Positions 20,657-33,150 of a DNA stretch of 64,000 bases are shown here, one piece after another (positions within the stretch are counted from its first letter, which is position 1; each line of letters opens with the position of its first letter). Location of the stretch: assembly GCA_032871835.1 (NCBI GenBank), contig CM065300.1, forward strand, positions 65,917,192-65,981,191, in the 5' to 3' direction. A program made the position numbers and the translations under genes. The notes beneath the pieces are model-generated. The model saw nothing but the letters and a program-made list of their open reading frames with translations. It was not told the DNA's origin and searched no databases. The DNA comes from Dipteronia dyeriana (Eukaryota; Streptophyta; Magnoliopsida; Sapindales; Sapindaceae).

Positions 20657-22400
20657 ATGGGTGATTTGTTGTCGGAAAGCTTTTCTAGTGCTAGGCTTCC
20701 ACCCTTAAAGAGTGGTAAATAATCTGTTTCGAAAAGTAAGATGAAAGCCTACATTAGATCCGCGAGTGATGTAAAAATGGAAGAGGAGTCCTCAAAAGAT
20801 TGTGAATATACTTGCAATAACGTTGCTCACTTGACTATATATGAAGAAAGATTTGAGGATAATAGTGAAGGCTCCTCAAGTAGTGAGAAAGTGAATACTC
20901 TTCAAGTAGTGAAGATAGTGAAATCTCCTCCAATCGTGAAGGGATAGAAGCTTTCTCAAATCATGAGGAATCTTGATGAAACAAGTTTCAATGACAAGAT
21001 CCTTCAATTAACTATAGTGAAAATTTCAAGAAGAATGATGAGAACAACAAGTCAAAGTTGATCAATGCCATTTTAGTGGTGACAATCAATGCTCTTGAAA
21101 AAGAAAAGAAGATGTCTTTGGAGAAGAAACATAAACAAAGTGACATCATTAAGGAGCATAAAGAGACCATTGAAAAGTATTTTCAAAGATGACGGAAAGT
21201 TCTCAAGAGCTAGATGATCTAAAAGAAGACTTTACTATAAAGTTGTTTAGCATGAAAGGAGAGAATAAGCAAAAAGTGAATAAAGAGCTTGAAGACAAAA
21301 TCCTTAGTCTAGAGAATAACTTGAAAGATAGTGATGAAAGACTAGGAATTTTGAAACAAGAAGTTGAGCAAAAGGTTTAATCTCATGATCGTGCTAAAAG
21401 ACTTGAAAATGTGATTAAAGTCAAAATTAGTAAGCATGAGTGTCAAGAGAAGATGCTTAGTGAAAAGTTTGATGAGGGTAACAAGATGATAGGTAAGATG
21501 CCATCTAATGCTAGTAAAGTAGAAACTCTCGTTAAGAATGGTAAGCATCCTAGTGAAAAAAGAGGATTAGGTTATATGATTAAAAAGGATACACCTTTAT
21601 CTAACAATTCTACTTTTGTCAAAGCAAATGGTATAGTGAATGTAGGTACTCTCTCTAACGATAAAGTCATGGTTGTAACTGATGGTGCCTCAACATCAAC
21701 AAAGAGTAACAAAGGAAAATCTTAACAAGGTCAAAGACAACAATCATCATTTTCTCGTGCAAAAAATAAAGCATCAAGGAATGAATATCAAAGAGGTAAC
21801 AATGTGAGAAGGTATACTACTTCAAATGCTCAAGCCAATGGTAATCCTCTCAAATTTGTACCTATTTGCCATTTTTGTAACATGGTAGAACATATAAGAC
21901 TTAGATGCTATGAGTATATTTGTAAATGCAAATATGAGAATGATTTGTATGATATGTCTTTGATGAGTGGTCCTCGGCAATCATCCATGTATGGATCTAG
22001 ACCTAAACCTAGGAAGACTTGGAAAAACATGTTGAGAAAAAAATTGTTGATGACTTGCTTATAAAAACACATATTGTGCCTCATACTTCTATGCATAAAA
22101 AGGCTAATAATGCTTTGTTTAACTTGTTTAAAAATGTGACTAATAAAGTCAATTTGCATGAAAGTAAGCTAGGGAATAAGTCAAAGCATGTTGTTAGTAG
22201 TAATGAGAAGCATGATGTTAAGAAAATTTGGATTAGAAAAGGCTCAACTACTATTTCTTCCAAAACCAAATACAAAGACAAGAGGAGTTATAGAACTTCT
22301 CAACCAAAGCATGCATGACCAAAGATAATTTTTCTAAATTAATTCCAGTTTTTCATTATTGTAATGTGGTTAGTCACATTCGGCCTAGATGTTTTGAATA
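20657..22400 (+). pseudogene. gag: SIRE-type gag relic with two zinc knuckles
   Basis: It starts at ATGGGTGATTTG (20657). After a short N-terminal part come acidic/Lys-rich coiled-coil segments (20741-21380, for example ELEDKILSLENNLKDSDERL). Then comes a GKHPSEKRGLGYM motif (21541-21581) seen in SIRE-type Gag-Pol. A CCHC knuckle CHFCNMVEHIRLRC lies at 21867-21908. A second copy at 22351-22392 (FHYCNVVSHIRPRC) has lost its first Cys. The N-terminal gag domain seen in element C (35350-35800) is absent. Numerous stops are present. A virion-core role is inferred for the ancestor only. Confidence 0.7.
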
Positions 22401-24886
22401 TATTAGACAATGCAAACTAGGGAATAATATGCATATAGTGAGTTGAACAAATCTTCTTTGAAAGATTCTAAACATAATAATTGTTTTGATGCTTTGAAAA
22501 ATGTGCATATTGATCATGATCATGTGAAGTAACTTACTAGGAAAGTTTGGATTAAGAAGCATGATTTGAAAAAGATTCCTAGTCATTCTTCTAAACATGT
22601 TGTTATTGATAAATCTCTGAATGTTGTGTTTAATGATGATAAACTTGTGATGAAGAATATCAAGAAGATTTTTGTGGATGAGAATGTGAAAAAGCATGAT
22701 GGTCATATACCTAGTCTTGATGAAATATTTATGCATGGCAATAGTGATGATTTTAATATAGTGATATTTTCATGAAGAAGATAGTTGAGGATTTATCTTC
22801 TAAATTTCATATTGCCATGTGTAATGATCATGATGTTGTTTGTGTTGGTTCACCTAAGACCAATATGGTCAAAGGTGAGTGCTCTCATACTTGAATGAGT
22901 AGCACATATGAGAATATATTTTTTGTTCTTGTTTGATAAGAGTTTTAAGTTTGATACTTGACTAAGCTATTTGTAATATGCTCGGTCTAGTATTCAAACT
23001 TAGTGTCTCTAGTCAATACATGAATTTAATATTCTCATACTTTCGCTATAATAGTCGAAATATAATGGTTAACTTTGTGAGAAGTTCATTTTTATTTGTG
23101 TTTGAGTTGAAATGCTTAGTTTTTATTCTCTTGGGATGACACACCAATAACTTGTTGTCATTGGGACAAACAAACCAAGAGAACTCATAAAAGGGCGAAG
23201 ACTTTGCTTTTGGTGAAAATTGCTTGCTAAGGTATCTCTATATCCTAATTCTTGCATTCTAAGTTTTGCATCTCTCAACTCATTGTTTGCACTACATCAT
23301 ATATCATATCATGTTAGAGAACTTAGTATAATATGCACATGGTTCTCACTGATGTTTGCTCTCTAAAGATCTTATAGTGATATTGTTCACAAAGGTCTTG
23401 AACATAATGTGTGAAATATATGTTTGAATGTTGAGTGACATATTTTTAAAAATATGAGCTTCATATTCTTTAAAAGCTAATCTCTTGAGAAGTAATGATC
23501 TTGAGTAAATCTCTTGTATTGCTTTTAGATCATGTTCTTATAAGCTATAAGAAGCTTGGTTTTCAAAAATTCACTTTGCTTCTCTTGTATGTTTTGTTGA
23601 GTAAATTGAGTTTACTAATATGTAAGTTGTGATACACCTTGAAGTCTTTTGACTAGTACATTTGAGATGACCTATGGTTAGTATCCATTTTGCTTCAATA
23701 ACTACATAAAACTCAACAAGCAGCTTCATGAAAAGGGCTACACATATTGGTTGTGAACCCACCCAATGTAGGAAGGGAAACACCATTATGATGAGTGAAA
23801 GCCGTCATGAAGCGTATATGTTTATGTTAAAAAAATAAATCAAAGAAGTGTTAAAAAGAATAAAAAAAAATTTCTTTGATTCAAGCATATAAAGAAAAGG
23901 AAAAAGACTTAAAAGGAGAATAGTTGAAAATCATGAATGCTCGGGTTGAAAAATAGAAATGGGATGCGAGCCACATGCACAAACATGCTCATATATTGAG
24001 TTTTATTCTCTAAAAAGTAAAATTCCGGATGATAATCGGTTTGACCTTTTAGGGGAAATCTTAAGATGAATAGATGTGGATATGATTTGTATGTTGATTA
24101 TCAAATTACTCCTCTACATATATTTGAAGCAAAAATCACACGCACTTTTGTTTATAAGTATTTTAATATTCTAGCAACTAAAGAAGAATTATGAGAGTGA
24201 TTGAAAATCTTAGTGTATCTCTTATAGTTTGTGGAGCTTATCATGTTTGATTTCATTAAAAAATGCTTGAATGTGCGAATGTATGAATATCATTGTAAGC
24301 AATATGCTATATTGATATTAGATAGATCATCTATCAAGTGGAAGCATTGCATTTTAGACTTTGTTCTCTTTTATGATATGTTGACATGATTTTGTTTTTA
24401 TAAACATATGACATAATTGAACATTGAATATGCATGTTACTTATCTCATATATTTGCCTATTTCCCCTTCATTCCCTTGTTTGTTTCTTTGACTATTACT
24501 TGACAAAAAAGAGAAGAAGTGTATTCCTCACCATGTGTAGGAGAAATGTATCATGTGTGATGTATCTCTTAACTTAAGGGGGAGAATTCTTGTCTTAATG
24601 GGGAGAAAATAACTCTTGTTCATATGAGATAGGAGAGTTTTATTTCATGCTTATTTTTGTGACTATTTCTCACCAATCTTCTTTGAAAGATCTCTTGTTG
24701 TTTGGTTGTGCTTGTCTCACAGTTGTTTTGCATTCAAAGAAGAGATTCTTGAAGACTCATGATGATATGAAGGCGTTTTTAGTCTAGGAATCTCTTTGTA
24801 ATGTGAGGATGTGAGAATGCAATCAACCTTGAGTTAGTTTGAGAGATCTTTGTATAGTGAGTATGAGGATTTATCAATGGAATAAC
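22401..24886 (+). other. 3' internal region of element B, non-coding
   Basis: A Lys/Asp/His-rich broken frame (22566-22775) continues the gag-like composition. From about 22780 to the polypurine tract there is no frame with a domain. It is AT-rich with a second purine block 'cttaagggggagaattc' at about 24574-24590. By position it corresponds to the long 3' region after pol in SIRE elements, joined here directly to gag. Confidence 0.5.
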
Positions 24887-24899
24887 CAAAGGGGGAGAT
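24887..24899 (+). promoter_or_regulatory. Polypurine tract of element B
   Basis: CCAAAGGGGGAGAT immediately precedes the 3' LTR start TGTTAGG at 24900. Confidence 0.85.
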
Positions 24900-25039
24900 T
24901 GTTAGGTTTTAGATTTATGTTGGCTTGATTCCATAACAAAACTCACTTATTTTATAACGTTTAGTTGCTTAGATATGAGCTTCAAAGGTGGAAAACGACT
25001 TCTCATGCAAAGTTCTTCTTCAAGAGGAAATGTGACTAC

Positions 25040-26694
25040 TGTTGGGATTATGATCGATAGCAAGAGTGTAATAATGTATTTGATAATATTTTCGTATTAA
25101 TAAAGTGATTTATAGTATAACAAATCTTATAGCATTTATAGTTTAATTATTATAATTGTCAAAAGTAAATAATCATAAGGTCAAAAGACTATGAGGAAAG
25201 AAGAATTGTTCATACATCTAGATATGTATGAGGTAGACACAATTCTTTAGTTAATCTTGAATAATATTCACAACTTCAGATAAAAGGTTGGGCGCGTTTA
25301 TCTTGTCAGAGTTGTAGTTCTATTGCTACCATTTGTGTGAGATCAAATGTGTTATGATGAGTTTAAAATCATCAAAGTGTGGTGTCTTTGGGCAAAATAA
25401 TCTAGTGCACTGGGTGCATTGAATTGGATCACAATGAAATACTTTATCTAGAACCGTTAATGGATAAAAGTTTTTATTTGAAGACAATCGGAGAGTCTAT
25501 CCCAATCCTGAGATAAATGATTGACTTATGGTTGCAAGTGTTATCATTTGAGCTATCAATGAGTACGATTATGTAGTATAGTCTATCCTCGATAGTTTGG
25601 TGGTATTCATTTGTTAATCGATAGAGAACTTCATTTATAGATATGGACATCATGGCTCCATTTATTAAATGAGAGTAGAATATCATCATATGGGTGTTTT
25701 GAGGTATTGGATATTACATCTTAATGTTAAGTTTTCAATAGTGTCTATTGAAACATGGCTTCTGGACAAGTCAAAATATCCAAGTTCAATATGTGATCAT
25801 ACAAGTAAATATGGTAACTTGGAGAGCTATAGACGGTCTATGAGCTCTTGGCGATTACTTATATTCTTCACGAGGATACACTTTCTCTAATAAGGTTGTC
25901 TAGAGTATGAATGAGTAACATCAACTTGTTCTATCTTTATTTAAGAGTTCAATTTTAGTTCTTTAGTGGAATGAACTAAAATTAAATAGATCGAACCTAA
26001 GTGAATCATTTGTTGATTGTGATTGGGTTGTGTCTATTGGAGCTTAAATTTAGATAGCCCGTCAAGATCCCCAATCCACACAAACTTGCATGGATCACTT
26101 GATAAATTCTACCGGACCAATTTAGGGGTCAATCTAGAATTGTATTGAGACATGTTGACTTGTTTATTTTTGTAAGAACGGGTCTAGTTCACATGTGGAC
26201 TTTTTATAAAGGTCAAATGGATTTAAAAAAAGAAAAGAAAATAATATATTGGCCAATATATATGATTTGGGCGGCAAGGCTATTTATAATAGCTTAATTA
26301 TATTATATTATTTTATTATTTAATTAAATGGAAATTAATTAATTTGTTGATTAATTAATTATTTAATTAAAAGTCAAAATCTTTTTCCTATTAGGAGATG
26401 GTCTCCTAAAATTATACTATTGTTAGTAGTATAATTAATATTAAAGACTATATTTGATAAGTAGATAAATAAAAGGAGTTATTCATCTAATCAAATTAGG
26501 AAGTCCTTAATATGGTTACAAATACACTATTAAGTTGGACTTGGAGTCTTGGTGTAGGAAAGAATTCTTTTTGGAAAAGGATTCTTAACCACCAAGTAAA
26601 TCCACCTAAGGAAAGGATTCTTAAAAAACAAATAAATCATTTTTAGGAAAGGATTTGTGATCCTAATATATATTCTATAGAAATTTCGGCCAGC

Positions 26695-26732
<38 letters not shown>

Positions 26733-26835
26733 GGATAGAATTCCTTTTAGATAAGGATTCATAACTACCAAATAAATCCACCTAAGGAAAGGATTCTTGC
26801 CAACCAAGTAAATCCTTCTTTTGAGAGGATTTATG

Positions 26836-26905
<70 letters not shown>

Positions 26906-27525
26906 AATTTCAGCCAGCCTAAGGTAATTTCATAGAGAATTTCTGCTAGCCCTATTTTTCTTATAGAAGAATTCGGCCATCATAGGAATTTTGAGGGAGA
27001 AAAATATGATTTTACTCTAGACAAAATTCGATCAACTCTAAGAATTAGTATGTGATTCGAGAAAGAAGAAATAGGAGAAAGAACGTTTAGTTTTCGATAG
27101 TACACTAGTAGCCTTACATCAAAAGGTTTTGTGTACAATATCGAATCAAGGTTCACGCGAGTTTCAATCAAATTGATTGATAATTTACAATTGACTAAAC
27201 GTTCTTTGTTTTCTTCTTGGAGGATTATTGTAACTAACAACGAAGAAGATTTTGTTTGTTTCCATCCTCAGGTATACGATTAAAAGAAAGGGAGCCCACA
27301 CTCCTAGATGATTTACGTTCGTGATTGGATTGGAAGATCTTAAGGAATTAATTGGACGCTTGTTCAATCAGCATGAGAAAAAAAGTAGGCACTTTTTATA
27401 TACATCAATTGATCTAGGGTTAAGGTTCTTGTTAGTCAAAGGGAAAATAATTTTTATTTATACACAAACCCTAATTTTACCAATTTTGATTTTTCACGCT
27501 TCCGCTGCGTGGGTTTTTCCCTACA
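25040..27525 (+). mobile_element. Solo copia LTR of the element A family
   Basis: It starts TGTTGGGATTATGATCGATA and ends TTTTTCCCTACA. The flanks ACTAC (25035-25039) and CCTAC (27526-27530) form a 5-bp duplication with one mismatch. It matches both LTRs of element A (37722 and 56924) along its length, including 'gcttctggacaagtcaaaat' and 'ggttcacgcgagtttcaatc'. No internal sequence is present. Confidence 0.9.
26697..26900. repeat. (AT)n microsatellites in the solo LTR
   Basis: AT runs lie at about 26697-26729 and 26839-26900, separated by LTR sequence that is itself partly duplicated ('aaggattctt', 'caagtaaatcc'). Open frames translating as alternating Ile/Tyr here are artefacts of the repeat. 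Confidence 0.95.
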
Positions 27526-28164
27526 CCTACTTGGATGCAAAGGTATCGAGATTCTCCTTCCTCTTGCAAGGCATTTTAGGCACACACATACATAGCATTC
27601 ATGTGTCCCTACATCGTTGTGCAAATTTATATTACACATACACACACTTATTAAAGTACACACATGCATTAGATTTAATTTGACAATGTTGGAGAAATTG
27701 TATGTTCTATATCTAGGAAATGACATACTTGTGTGTTTTTATATGTATTTGTTTGTATTTTTGTGAAATCGGACTTGATTATGTTCTCATATTATTCCTT
27801 ATTAAGCTCCAGTCATTTCGGATTTTCAATCATATGTTTTCAAGTTCCGAGTAGGAAGTTACGAAACTTTCCGTGTCTTTATTGTACATGATTTTCGTCC
27901 TTGTGTATAAAGTTGAATTCCATATTTTTTGTGAAATTTTTGTTGACATTCATGTTCGTAAGTGAGTTACAGTTTGTAATCCGAAAACAAATTCGAATTC
28001 GGAGTTTGGAGGCTGGAGAACGATCGAAGAACAAGAGAGATGCACGAAAGGAAGCAAAAGGGAAAAAAAGATGGCAAATTGCATTTTGCCCCCATGGCCG
28101 TGTAGGCACGTGGGAGCCCATGCCAAAATCTCTTCTCTGGTCCCGTGGAGCTGCATGCCACATT

Positions 28165-28349
28165 TTTTTTTACTTAACGCACTGGTATCTGGAGACTCAC
28201 TGGCTCCGACTAATCCGGTTTCGAGCCGGGTCAGCTCACTAAGGGGTAAAGCTATCCCAGCGACAGGTTTTCTCCATTCACAAGACTCGAACCCAAGACC
28301 TTTCTTAAGGGGAAGGAGTGCCGAACGACTATAATCAACCTGCATTGGT
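28165..28349 (-). mobile_element. tRNA-derived SINE
   Basis: A 185-bp insertion flanked by a 16-bp duplication AGCTGCATGCCACATT (28149-28164) / AGCTGCACGCCACATT (28350-28365), with one mismatch. The left end is a T run (28165-28171), which is the poly(A) tail on the minus strand. A box-B-like GGGTTCGAGTC is on the minus strand at 28284-28294, about 55 bp from the 5' end. A possible box A lies nearer the 5' end. Long duplication, A tail and B box together indicate an RNA-polymerase-III-type SINE mobilised by a LINE. Confidence 0.8.
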
Positions 28350-29902
28350 AGCTGCACGCCACATTTGATTTCATGATTTAAAAGGGTTTCTATCGAGTGA
28401 TTTAATTACACGTGAAACCCTGACTCTGAATGTGTTCTTTGAATGGACTGCTTGAGTGCTTCTATCATGAGCTCACTGCGTGGAATAATTTTGAGTTGAT
28501 AAGCTTTTTATAGAGTGTGACGCATACACATGAATCTTTGTGCACCTTGTTTTTTCCTACACGTGTTGTTGTTGTGATCTGTAATTGGGCGAGTTAGTGT
28601 TAAAGCTAAGCTCACCACATGTGATTATTTACATTGATTTTTTAAAAAAAGAATCACGCGTGTGTACTGGGCCCTTGATTTTATTTTTCTTAATTGTTAT
28701 CTTCCCATTTTTTCTTTAAATACTCTTTCCTAAATGATTGAAAAACTAGGTGCAGAATTTTCTCTACAATTCTCATATCTCCCAAAACTATAACCTTTTT
28801 ATTCGGAGTCTGAATCAAGTGATTCGAAATGGAAAATTCTTGTTTGCCAGTTCCCTATCTTTTCCACAAAAGTTTAGAGCCATTTGATTGAGTTTTCTAG
28901 TATGTTCACACATAAAAACTGGGTTGCACAGTTTTCACTTGAGGTATTGATTTCTCTATTTACTTTTGAGCTTTAAATCTTCAATTACCTTGGTTTTTCT
29001 TCTTCCAAATATGTTTGATTGTTGTGTATACTTTGATTAGAGTATTGAACTCTAATAGAGCTAGATTGAGATTCAATTGACAAGTATGTTGAATTAGGTT
29101 TCTCAAATATATGGATTTACATGTTTGTGATGTTGTGTTGTGCTAACTTTGATTTTAGGAATATTTTTTGTGATCATTGACATCTTTTCTGTGATAAATA
29201 GTTTTTACATATGCTAGGTCACTTTGATTGAATATTTGCTGAACTAGCACATTTGGTATGTACATGCATAATTTGTTTGATTGCATTATATTTTGATTAT
29301 AAACTAGAACTCATTACGCATGTGCTTATTGATTCATTTCTAGTTTCGATATGATATATTGATCATATATACTATGTTTTGTGTTTGCATCCTTTTCATT
29401 CACTTAGATCATATGACTTAAGAAGAGGTTGGAAGTCTCATTTCTTAGAGTAGAGCATTGGAAGTCTTAGCTAAGATCGGGGTGATCCGTATAGCTAAGT
29501 GAGAAAGTCTTGTCTATAGTCGGTAGGACTTGGATAAACAAGCAAGGAATCTTCCTAGAGACATGAGGTCTTGGATAGGAAGTCGTCATAGTAAGTTCAC
29601 TAGAACCGAGGGTAAAATAGGTGTAGGTAGCATGAAGAGTGATTCTTGTGTTTATTGCCTCTTGAGTGTGTATCTCCTATTTGTCATAGTGATTTACTTT
29701 TGCCTGTGGTTGTGGTATCAACTTGTGGATGTTTCGTCTTTTGAGGTTTTACCACGTAAATATCCTCGTGTTGATTTTAGTTTTTTATTTTTCTTGAATC
29801 TTATTGATTCATTCATTGCTTATTTGAAATCACATTCACTTGATTGAATCAATCAACTTGCTATATTTTACACTATAATTGGTTAAGGAAATTTTCAGGT
29901 CT

Positions 29903-30172
29903 TATGAAAAAAACTCGTAGGAAAGCTTGGCATCAAGGTGTTGCCATGTGTGGGATCGAACTCGACATTAGAGGAGCACACTTGCGAGTGAGTATGTGGA
30001 TTCATGCTCTTGACAGAGTATACATTGAGCGACAAAACAAGTTGCGGGCTGCTTGGATATTTCTGCATGGTGTGTTGATGTTTGTGGTTAGAGGTCATCT
30101 ATCGTAGTATAAGATGCGAGTGGTGGAAAACATCAAACACACGTAGGCAACATTGGTCCCGCAGTGTGTTGT
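29903..30172 (-). other. Chromovirus-associated segment shared with 7290-7505
   Basis: Minus-strand sequence at 30080-30240 carries the same integrase-fragment junction ('gtatggc.tcaaactcctctt', 'accataaacatcaacacacca'-like) as 7290-7505. Beyond it (29903-30080) the sequence is different and unrecognised. A plus-strand open frame here (29844-30107) starts inside element B's LTR and is not considered a gene. Confidence 0.45.
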
Positions 30173-30841
30173 CTAGCAATGTCTAGTCAAACAAGAGGAG
30201 TTTGATGCCATACACCTTAGAAAATTCATAGAGAATATTCTTGTAAACCACATATCACTATCACTAACAATGTCACTAGGCACCTCAAATATTTTCACCA
30301 CTTGTCTGAAGAAAAGTTCCACTGCTTTATATGCTAGACATCCATGTGGTGTTGGAATGAACACTTCATACTTTGAGAACCGATCGACCACCATCTTGAT
30401 GGGTCAAAACCCGTCAACCACTGTAAACCCTACTAAGAAATCCATCGAAATAGATGGCCATATGGCTTCTCAGGAATAGGCAACAATTGTAACAACCCGA
30501 CATGCTTTCTTCGCCCAGTCTTGTCCAACTAACTAACCAAGCAAATGTTGACATATGTTTCAACATCCTCATACATCTTGGGCCAATAGTAGCTCATGGA
30601 TAGCATGGTCACCATTCTCTCAACCCAGGATGTCTCGCCCATTACTGGTAGTGTATCTCTTTCAGTAACTCTTGTTTCAATCCCTCACCGGAGGGTATAT
30701 ATAGTATGTTGCCATTGGCATACAACAAGCCAACCTCTACCAATACACCCTAACCAGCCCATCTAATCCTGCTTCAGTTTGATGTAAGATGAATCCACAG
30801 TAGCTTAATGTCTCAAACGATCCAGAAAATTAACTCGGAGT
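30173..30841 (-). pseudogene. Chromovirus integrase relic (minus strand)
   Basis: Frames on the minus strand read GFILHQTEAGLDGL, then a decayed zinc domain around 30600-30500 (YEDVETYVNICLV). SMDFLVGFTVVDGF and MVVDRFSKYEVFIPTPHG follow, then VVKIFEVPSDIVSDSDMWFT. The core motifs with first and second Asp positions are visible; the catalytic Glu region is replaced by the rearranged segment at 30172. The matching RNase H end lies at 33480-33637, on the far side of LTR-X copy c. Confidence 0.75.
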
Positions 30842-31733
30842 GATTGATAACATTACAATTTACACCTTTTAAGGTTCCCATTTCCTATCATTTGTCTTCG
30901 TTTTCAAGCATATTTTTTTTATTTAATATGTTTTGTGAGTCTTGTCTAGGTTATATCTCTTAAAATAAGGAGTTGAGCTAAATTGAAGAGTTTTGGAGTT
31001 AGAAGGGCTGAAATTGGAATTGCACGTGCATTACACGCAACTTTGTAAGGTCATATCTCCCTTTTCTGATCTAAATATGTTGTCCATTACAACTTTTCAG
31101 AAAGCCTTGGATGTCTACTTTCCACTTCTTTTTATAGATTGCAATTTCGAGGTCTCTAGACGAAGTTATGACCATTTTCGTAATGGTGCGTGAAGTTGAG
31201 AATTGTTTCCGCAGGAAGTTTTACCCCTTTTTCGTACGAAACATGAAGCGAAATTTTTCCAACCATTTTCACTCCTAAAATTTTGCCCCTTTGTCAAGCG
31301 AAAGTGGCAGTGAAAATCCTTCCAGTCATTTTCGCTTATTAACTTTCGCCCCCTCGTCGAGCGAATCTTGGAGTGAAAATGCCCTATTTTCAACAAATTC
31401 AGTCACTATTTAAGGGCATTCTTGTCCTTTCACACCCTAACTTCCATACTCTATAAATAACTTATTTTCTTCAGCTTTTCTATAATTCTAACCAACCCAC
31501 TCTCCACCTTCCACCAATCACATTCATCTTTTGACTCCTCCCACCAATCACCACACATGCATTTTCTACACACCCCACACATTTACTCATTCTCTACATC
31601 TTCCACTCACCATCAATTCGTAGAAAAAACACATTCTTTCTCTTGTCTCCTACACAACCGACCCTATTCTCTCCTTTCTCTCATCTCTTTCCTTTTCATC
31701 TTTTTCACCCAAATAAGTGAGAGCACCAAGCTC

Positions 31734-31757
31734 CCATGGAGGATTTTCCTCCATGGG
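31734..31757. repeat. Perfect palindrome-like hairpin in LTR-X
   Basis: CCATGGAGGA-TTT-TCCTCCATGG forms a 10-bp inverted repeat around a 3-base loop. Copy a has a similar structure at about 6380-6400 ('ccatgggggaaaacctccatgg') and copy b at 14190-14205 ('atggaggaaacctccat'). It is thus a conserved hairpin of the family, probably in the transcribed leader. Confidence 0.75.
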
Positions 31758-32569
31758 AGCTCACCATACACCTCCACCACCATTTTTAACACTTCCGTCA
31801 CCATCTTATAGTAGATTGCAAGGAGAAAGGAGTGGTCTTAGGACCAATTTCGAGCTAGGAGGCAAGAAGCATCTTTGGAGGAGTTTTTCTTCAAGGGTTG
31901 TATATCTTTCTACTCTTTCCTTGTACATCTTGTTTCTTTGATGTAATCACCAATTTGGGAATTTTGTAAACCTACACTTACAAAATATATGTATGATTAT
32001 TCTTAAATTCATTTTGGTTTTGTTCTACTCTTTTATTACGCAAGATAAATCTCTTGTTATGAAATTCATGTTTGTTGAGGTCCAAAATTGACATGCATGC
32101 ATGATTGGGATTAGGAGTAAAGTAATTTAGAGTAAGAGTAGCGAAATTTAGTATCCCATGTTTATTTATATGTTGGTTGATGAGCCAAAATACCATGTTT
32201 TGAATGACTTGAGTGCTAGAGATTTATCTCTAAAGAGTAGGAAAGGCTTGGTTGATGCATTTAAATGCTTAATTAAGCTTGGTTCAATATTCTTGTGCTT
32301 AATGGGTTTTTGTATCAAGACACAATTGCTCTCTTGTGGCTTGGGTTGAGTGATGAATTGATTTTAGTATATTCCTTAATCAAGAGGATGAACCCTTAGC
32401 TAAAATTGAATGGCCTTAATGAATAATAATCAACTTTGTTGCATATTGTTGTTTGGTGAACTTGTTTTCCATTTTTAGTCATCCTAGGGAGATTGATAAA
32501 ACCGAATCCTTGACTTAAAAGTAAAGATAAACTGAATTCCTCTTGTGCTTGTGTTGTAATATGGATATT

Positions 32570-33150
32570 TAGTGTACTTAATGTTTCACTCGGTTAGCCA
32601 CCTTGTGAATGATATTTTGGTTGTGTGTTATATATCGTGTGGTTCATATTTACATACTCATCGTGATACCCTCTACATTTGACTAGAAAGATGAGAGATC
32701 ACTAAGTTGACGTGTAGAGCTCGTGTGTGTGTCCTATAGTCCTTAATGGATTCATGCTTATGCATGGATACAATCTCTAACATATTGAGAGATATTAGAG
32801 ATTAATTAAGGGGACACGAGCATATAACATACATGTTGTATGGGTATCTCGTATTCTTAATGCTTTCACTTGGTTGCCTTCCCATATTTGGTTAGCCTTG
32901 TGGATGAATTATTGGTTGTAGAATGGCCCACGCGGTTGCGCATTACATTCCCATCTAAACGTCCTGTGTATATGATCAGAAAGTGAGAGATCACAAGGCC
33001 GACATACATGGCTCTTTTGTGTGTTCTGTGACACTTAATGATTCCATGCTTTGTGTGGATGTGATCTCTAAGGCATCGAGAGAGAATATGGATTAATTAA
33101 TGGGACATGAGCCTATGATATACTTGCACATTTGAGGGACTAGGTGTGTC
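32570..33150 (+). repeat. ~292-bp diverged tandem duplication in LTR-X copy c
   Basis: 'gagagatcac' occurs at 32693 and 32985. The surrounding order ('ctcggttagcc/cttggttgcc', 'gtgtgt.ct.t', 'ccatgctt.tg.atgga', 'gagatta.ttaa.gggaca.gagc') repeats with substantial divergence. Confidence 0.7.

Larger units (their letters stand above)
18427..29897 (+). mobile_element. Element B: gag-only SIRE-type copia element
   Basis: A complete LTR-bounded insertion: 5' LTR 18427-20587, Met-tRNA primer site, gag-like internal region, polypurine tract, and a 3' LTR from 24900 to 29897. It is flanked by perfect GGTCT (18422-18426 and 29898-29902). The internal part is about 4.3 kb and has only gag-derived sequence with no protease, integrase, RT or RNase H motif in any frame. 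It therefore needed another element's enzymes. The 3' LTR later received a copia solo LTR and a SINE. Confidence 0.85.
24900..29897 (+). mobile_element. 3' LTR of element B (interrupted by solo LTR and SINE)
   Basis: Segments are 24900-25039 and 27526-29897. It matches the 5' LTR from TGTTAGGTTTTAGATTTATG through 'acttggatgcaaaggtat' (resumed at 27529) to '..ggttaaggaaattttca'. It lacks the ~90-bp block with the CACCCCCTCTAG motif that the 5' LTR has near 20480-20550. It retains about 450 bp missing from the 5' LTR, part of which is the SINE. Confidence 0.85.

Noticed and set aside
26530..26900. Open frames with long Ile/Tyr repeats (also near 51076 and 51838)
   Set aside because: They are translations of (AT)n microsatellites inside LTRs and leaders.
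27321..27683. 120-codon plus-strand open frame
   Set aside because: It spans the boundary of the solo LTR at 27525 and the resumed LTR of element B, so it is accidental.
29844..30107. 87-codon plus-strand open frame
   Set aside because: It begins inside element B's 3' LTR and crosses its boundary into an unrelated relic, so it cannot be a natural gene; composition gives no domain.
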